This document shows positions 59,726 to 64,000 of a stretch of DNA of 64,000 bases, in pieces. The number at the start of each line of letters is the position of its first letter. Positions within the stretch are counted from its first letter, which is position 1. The DNA lies in assembly GCF_019097595.1 (NCBI RefSeq), contig NC_080718.1:12742657-12806656 (forward strand). The letters are read 5' to 3'. This DNA is from Hemibagrus wyckioides. Lineage: Eukaryota > Chordata > Actinopteri > Siluriformes > Bagridae. The position numbers and the translations under genes were made by a program. The notes below the pieces were generated by a model, which was given only the letters and a program-made list of their open reading frames with translations, did no database searches and was not told where the DNA came from.

Positions 59726-60829
59726 TTTTAGTTGTTTGTTGTCTTCCGTCACTATGGCATTAAATCGACCGGCGTGGGCATGCTGCACTGCATCCTAAGA
59801 CAAACCAGTCTTAAGCCTTCACCCTTGAATTCTCCTATGAATTGGTCTGTAAAGTCATTCCTGTCAAACCAGAGACCTTTTCCCATGTTTTCACTGGTCA
59901 GAGATGGTGTGTGTTTTTTGCATTCGCAGCATAAGGAGAAGTGTGAAGCTAAAACAATGGCTCTCTTTTGAAGTTTTGCTTTGAAGGGCAAAAGGTCTTC
60001 CTGCTTACAAGTGTTTCTGCGTCGCCCAAATGGAGCTGGCTGTTGATGTAAAACCACACTGCAAGCGATAGAAAACACACAGGGGAGTCATTTTCTCTGA
60101 GTGCCTCTACAGTTTAATTATCCTAATTAAATCCTCACCTAGGTGTGATTATTGGTGTTGGATGCTGTAAGCTGAGTGACCAGTGTGCAGTTCACTTTAA
60201 TAGTTTCTACAGCCTGGTTCTGTATGTTTGTGTGCATTTTTCTTTCTCTCAGCTTAAACAATGGAGTCTTTGTTGAGGTAAACCTACAGCTAGCATGCTC
60301 TGGAGAACTGTTACATCCCAGCGAGCGTCAGTCTATGGTGTTTTCTCTCTCGTAAAAAGCTACTTATCTTGTAAACAGGCAACGATTGTGCTTGTGTGTG
60401 TGTGTATGTGTGTGTGTGAGAAACAGGAGAGAACACTGTGTGCTAATCTTGCTAACCTTGTTGTGGTGTAATTAGCAGCTGTACTGGGAGAGACTGTGTT
60501 TGTTTGCCTCACGTCAGGCAGCACTCAGGTCAACTCCATGACACCGTGGGATTCTCGAACCCTCCCCCACAGTCTACAATGTCTGGAACAAAACATGTTT
60601 AATGTGAACAATTGGAGCCAACATGGAAAACCACGTGTATGGTTCCAGTGCTGTGTTAATTTATAAGGCTTGTCTTTACAGGAGTGAAGAATGTGCTGGA
60701 ATAATTCTCCATTTTCTGAGTCTGAATCAAAGTTTGTGCTTTTGGTTCATGATTTGTTTTAATGAATTAAATGAACCGATAAACATTGACTGATGGATGT
60801 CACACACTCTTCGCACATGCCCGGATTTT

Positions 60830-61017
60830 GCACATTACCTTATCTCTTGTACCTTTTCAAATTTCTACTATTTAGTATTTTTTTGTTAAATTTTGTATTT
60901 TATTTTTATTTATTACCTTATTACACATGCTTGTGGATACTGCTGGAAGTTGTAAATTTACCATTGGGATGAATAAAGTATCTATCCATCCATCCATCCA
61001 TCCATCCATCCAGCCAT
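60830..61017 (+). mobile_element. LINE 3' tail with (CCAT)n
   Basis: An AT-rich 3' region ends attgggatgaataaagtatc followed by ctatccatccatcc repeats. This is the usual form of fish Rex/L2-type LINE tails that seed tetranucleotide repeats. No coding part is left. Confidence 0.6.
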
Positions 61018-62392
61018 CATATCACAGAACACTGAGCCACTGTCACATAATATAATACTGGAATAATAGAATAAATAACCATTTTTTAAAAACTGTTTAT
61101 TAGCCCGCATATTTTCCTTTATTTTCTTCTTTATGTTAAAGTTACACCCCAAAACATATCCACAACCCAAAATATGTAATATGTTTGGTTCTCTTCATGC
61201 AGATTGAAGGTCAAATCATGTTCTAACTGCAAAGATGGAAACACACTAGGGTTTGTGACCACACACACCTCACATATAAAAACCCCCCTAAAATATCTGG
61301 TATAACCTTTATTCACATTATTACGACTGACAAACTCCGAGCTGGTGATGTAATAGATAGCATTCATCCCGGTTCATCTGTCTTCTAAAAAAAAAAAAAA
61401 AGATCTATTTCTCAGGAAGTATTATTGTACATGGCTAAAAAACACCATTTCTCTCATGCTGGAACCAACTCGTACTGATGTCATGTCTTTGCAAAGAGCC
61501 AGATGAGCTCACAGGACAATAAAAACTTCCTCCCTGAGAGACACATTGACCAGCCTATTTAATCCCCATGAGGCCATACATCTCTGTGTGAGAAGCTGGG
61601 AATCTGTCATGTCAAGCTGCTGTCCTTCTACAAGGACATCTGTTTGTTTAAAAATAAATAAATAAAAAATAATGCACACTGGAACATGGTGTAGGTTACA
61701 GAGAGCACTAATGTCTGGCCCAGCCCAAGTAGAGGACTGCAGAATCAAGAAAAAATCTGTAATCGTATTTTTCTAAATGACTTGCAGCTTCCCTCATTTC
61801 TCTTTCTCTTCTCCGAATACGTTGTCATGTGCTATGTTGACACTAAACTACCCTCTACACCCCTTAGGCCAGTTTGACCTACACAAGAGATTTCTGCTGG
61901 GGAATGCTGTTGGCTGTTTAAGTGTAATGTTCTGGACAGTCTTTGAGACTGGGACAATCACTGGATAGTGAGGCTAGGTTTTGTCGAATGTCCTTTCCAG
62001 CTTTAGCTGCATGTGTATATGAAAAGTGACTGGAATTCATCCTGCATCCTTTATCTAAATTGGCACCAATGGAGTCCCCAGAGAATTAGAACGGAGGTGT
62101 GTGGGCTTTTTCTAATCACACTAATGGACTACACTCGCTCAACATCCGAGGAGACGCCTTCCTTTCCTCTCATGTCAGCAAAGGGAAGCGTTTTAGAAAT
62201 GCCATGTCTGCATTCAGCTCTTTGCAATGAATTTTATGATGTCATATGCTGTACCTCTCTCTTGATTAACACTAATGGAATTTAATCTAGCTGTCTGTTA
62301 GTTAGCTAGTTAGCTATCATGGAATGTGATATTCATGTTGGTGAGACTTTTTATTTCATAGCAAATAAAAAGATAAAAAAAAAACATATGAG

Positions 62393-62690
62393 CATCTATC
62401 CATTATCTGTACCACATATACTTCACAGGGAATCTGTAATCTATCCTGGGGGACTCCGGGCAGAAGGTGGATGGGGGTGCCAATCCATCATAGGGCATAA
62501 TAACACACACACACACTCACACAATATGGACAGTTTAGATATAGCAGTCAGCCTACAACACGTTTGACTGGGGAAGGAAACTGGAGTACCTGCAGGAAAC
62601 TCCGAAGCATGGGGAGAACATGAAGATACACCATGCACACAGGGTGGAGGCAGGACGAGTCACCCAGGCTGTGGATTAATCACTATGTCC
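62393..62690 (+). mobile_element. Dispersed fish repeat R1, copy
   Basis: Segments in family order: atctatccattatctgtacc, acttcacagggaatctgtaa, tctatcctgggggactccgg, ccaatccatcatagggcat, a CA run, cagtcagcctacaacacg, tttgactggggaaggaaac and gggagaacatgaagataca. It is nearly full length. Confidence 0.75.
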
Positions 62691-64000
62691 CCTGCATGTG
62701 TTGTATTAATTATACCCTGTGAAGTCTAGCCAAACCTCAAGAATTCATTTTTTAATTTAGAAGTCAATTTTATATTGACTTTTGCCAATGCTATTTATTT
62801 ATTTATTTATAATCAGATAAGTAATTTAATTCACTTCAATTTAATTTAATGAAGTAAAGCAGATATGCAGTTATTCTGTCCTAACCACATAACAAAGAGA
62901 AGCCTGCCAGTTAGTTTAGTTTAGGCATGTCATATCAATGATGAATATTCATCTGGCATGGTATTTAATTCACATCTATTGAAGTTATCTTCTGAACAAT
63001 GCCAGAATATCCATGATAGCAGTTGAAAGAAAGCATTTTAAGTATGCGTAGACGTCTACATGCTAAATGCCAGGTCACAACGAAAGCACCGCATTTCAGA
63101 AGAGTAGCAGTCTGCAGTAGTCCTTTTTACTTGGCAGTCTTGCTGCTAATAAATTATGAAGAAATGTCCTGTCTTCATGCAGTTTATTTAGCGAACATTT
63201 TACCTTCCTTTAGATTTATTCCTGTGCTTTGAAGGCAGTCTCGTTCTGCATTGTGTTAGTCTTTAATCAGATACTCCATACTGTTTAGTGCAGTCTAGAC
63301 CACCCACAGGAAACTCCCCTGTGTAAAACTGACTCTCTGACTTCATCTCTGTCCACTTTAATCCTGTCTGATTGAAGATTGGCGATTCTACAGCGCTTTA
63401 GACACGGTCAGACATCCCGCCATCCACCTTCGGTCTCAAGTTATTTATTCCAGAGCATACCAGTTTTTTTTCAGTCCTGACTCGTAGAGGCCGCATTAGT
63501 GTCAGATATCACATGAAGAACGAACCAGCTCAAAACCACTACACATCCATTACACTCTGTTGGGGCATTTATTAGCTTAACCGAAACATCTGGTGCCTCA
63601 CTGATGCTTAGATGTTAATCAGCTAGTGCTCGTTCTCCCCAACAGTGAAGTAGGTAATTGCTTTCTAGGCCGCCGTCATTGGCTGCAGTTCAATACCGTG
63701 TTTGGTCTGTGCGCCAAAGAAGGGAATGAGAGAGGATAAAAGGAGGTGGGTAGGTTAGGTCGAGGTGTAATGGCATGGACTTAAAGGCTTGCTTCAGAAC
63801 AAGATTCCTTCAGAAAGTAATTTGGAGAAGTGGGCCGAAGCAGTTTGGAAAATCCCTCTGAGTAACAGAACAGTCTGTCTGTACTGGACATTTTCACAAT
63901 GAATGCACCTTTACATCAAGCAGCTTCACAAAGAAGAAGTGGCCCATGTGGTTTTATTTTCTAGGAACTATAACATCCTTGAAGCTTTTAGTAGATTTTA

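Overview
The window is nuclear DNA of a bony fish, most likely a teleost. Two vertebrate genes are recognisable from conserved first-exon protein sequence. Coding density is very low, with 353 coding bases in 64 kb. The rest is large introns and intergenic DNA filled with fish-type Tc1/mariner transposons, LINE 3' ends, SINE-like repeats, microsatellites and minisatellites. The assignment to a particular fish group is not proven; the repeat families recall ostariophysan (catfish or characin type) genomes.

Left part (1..30360): the 5' end of mboat2 (lysophospholipid acyltransferase 2, MBOAT family) on the minus strand. The window opens inside intron 2. Coding exon 2 is at 1815..1960 and coding exon 1 at 29907..29987; they join in phase 0 across a 27.9 kb intron. 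That intron holds most of the transposon copies in the window, a 34-bp-class minisatellite, a 105-bp-arm hairpin and a 1.3 kb 17-bp minisatellite that ends about 440 bp inside the intron from the exon 1 donor. The promoter side has a GC-rich leader, a small MITE-like palindromic repeat (30183..30310) and a pair of inverted GC boxes (30316..30359).

Middle (30360..47540): intergenic DNA between the divergent genes. It contains Tc1, LINE, Harbinger-like and SINE-like fragments, a local duplication (38600 and 40505) and a three-level nested insertion (43470..44625). A repeat-poor segment at about 45540..46090 is a candidate for conserved non-coding DNA.

Right part (47540..64000): the 5' end of asap2 (Arf GTPase-activating protein with BAR, PH, ankyrin and SH3 domains) on the plus strand. 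There is a CCAAT/AP-1 promoter, a leader with three short upstream ORFs, a first coding exon at 48050..48175, and then about 15.8 kb of intron 1 with no second exon recognised.

The head-to-head order mboat2 (-) then asap2 (+) matches the neighbourhood of human MBOAT2 and ASAP2 on chromosome 2p25, which supports both identifications. Because teleosts often keep two ohnologs of each gene, the a/b copy cannot be decided here. I see no new defence, toxin or mobile-gene system. The observations most worth checking are the upstream ORFs of asap2, the repeat insertions around the mboat2 promoter, the ordered minisatellite and the nested transposons.
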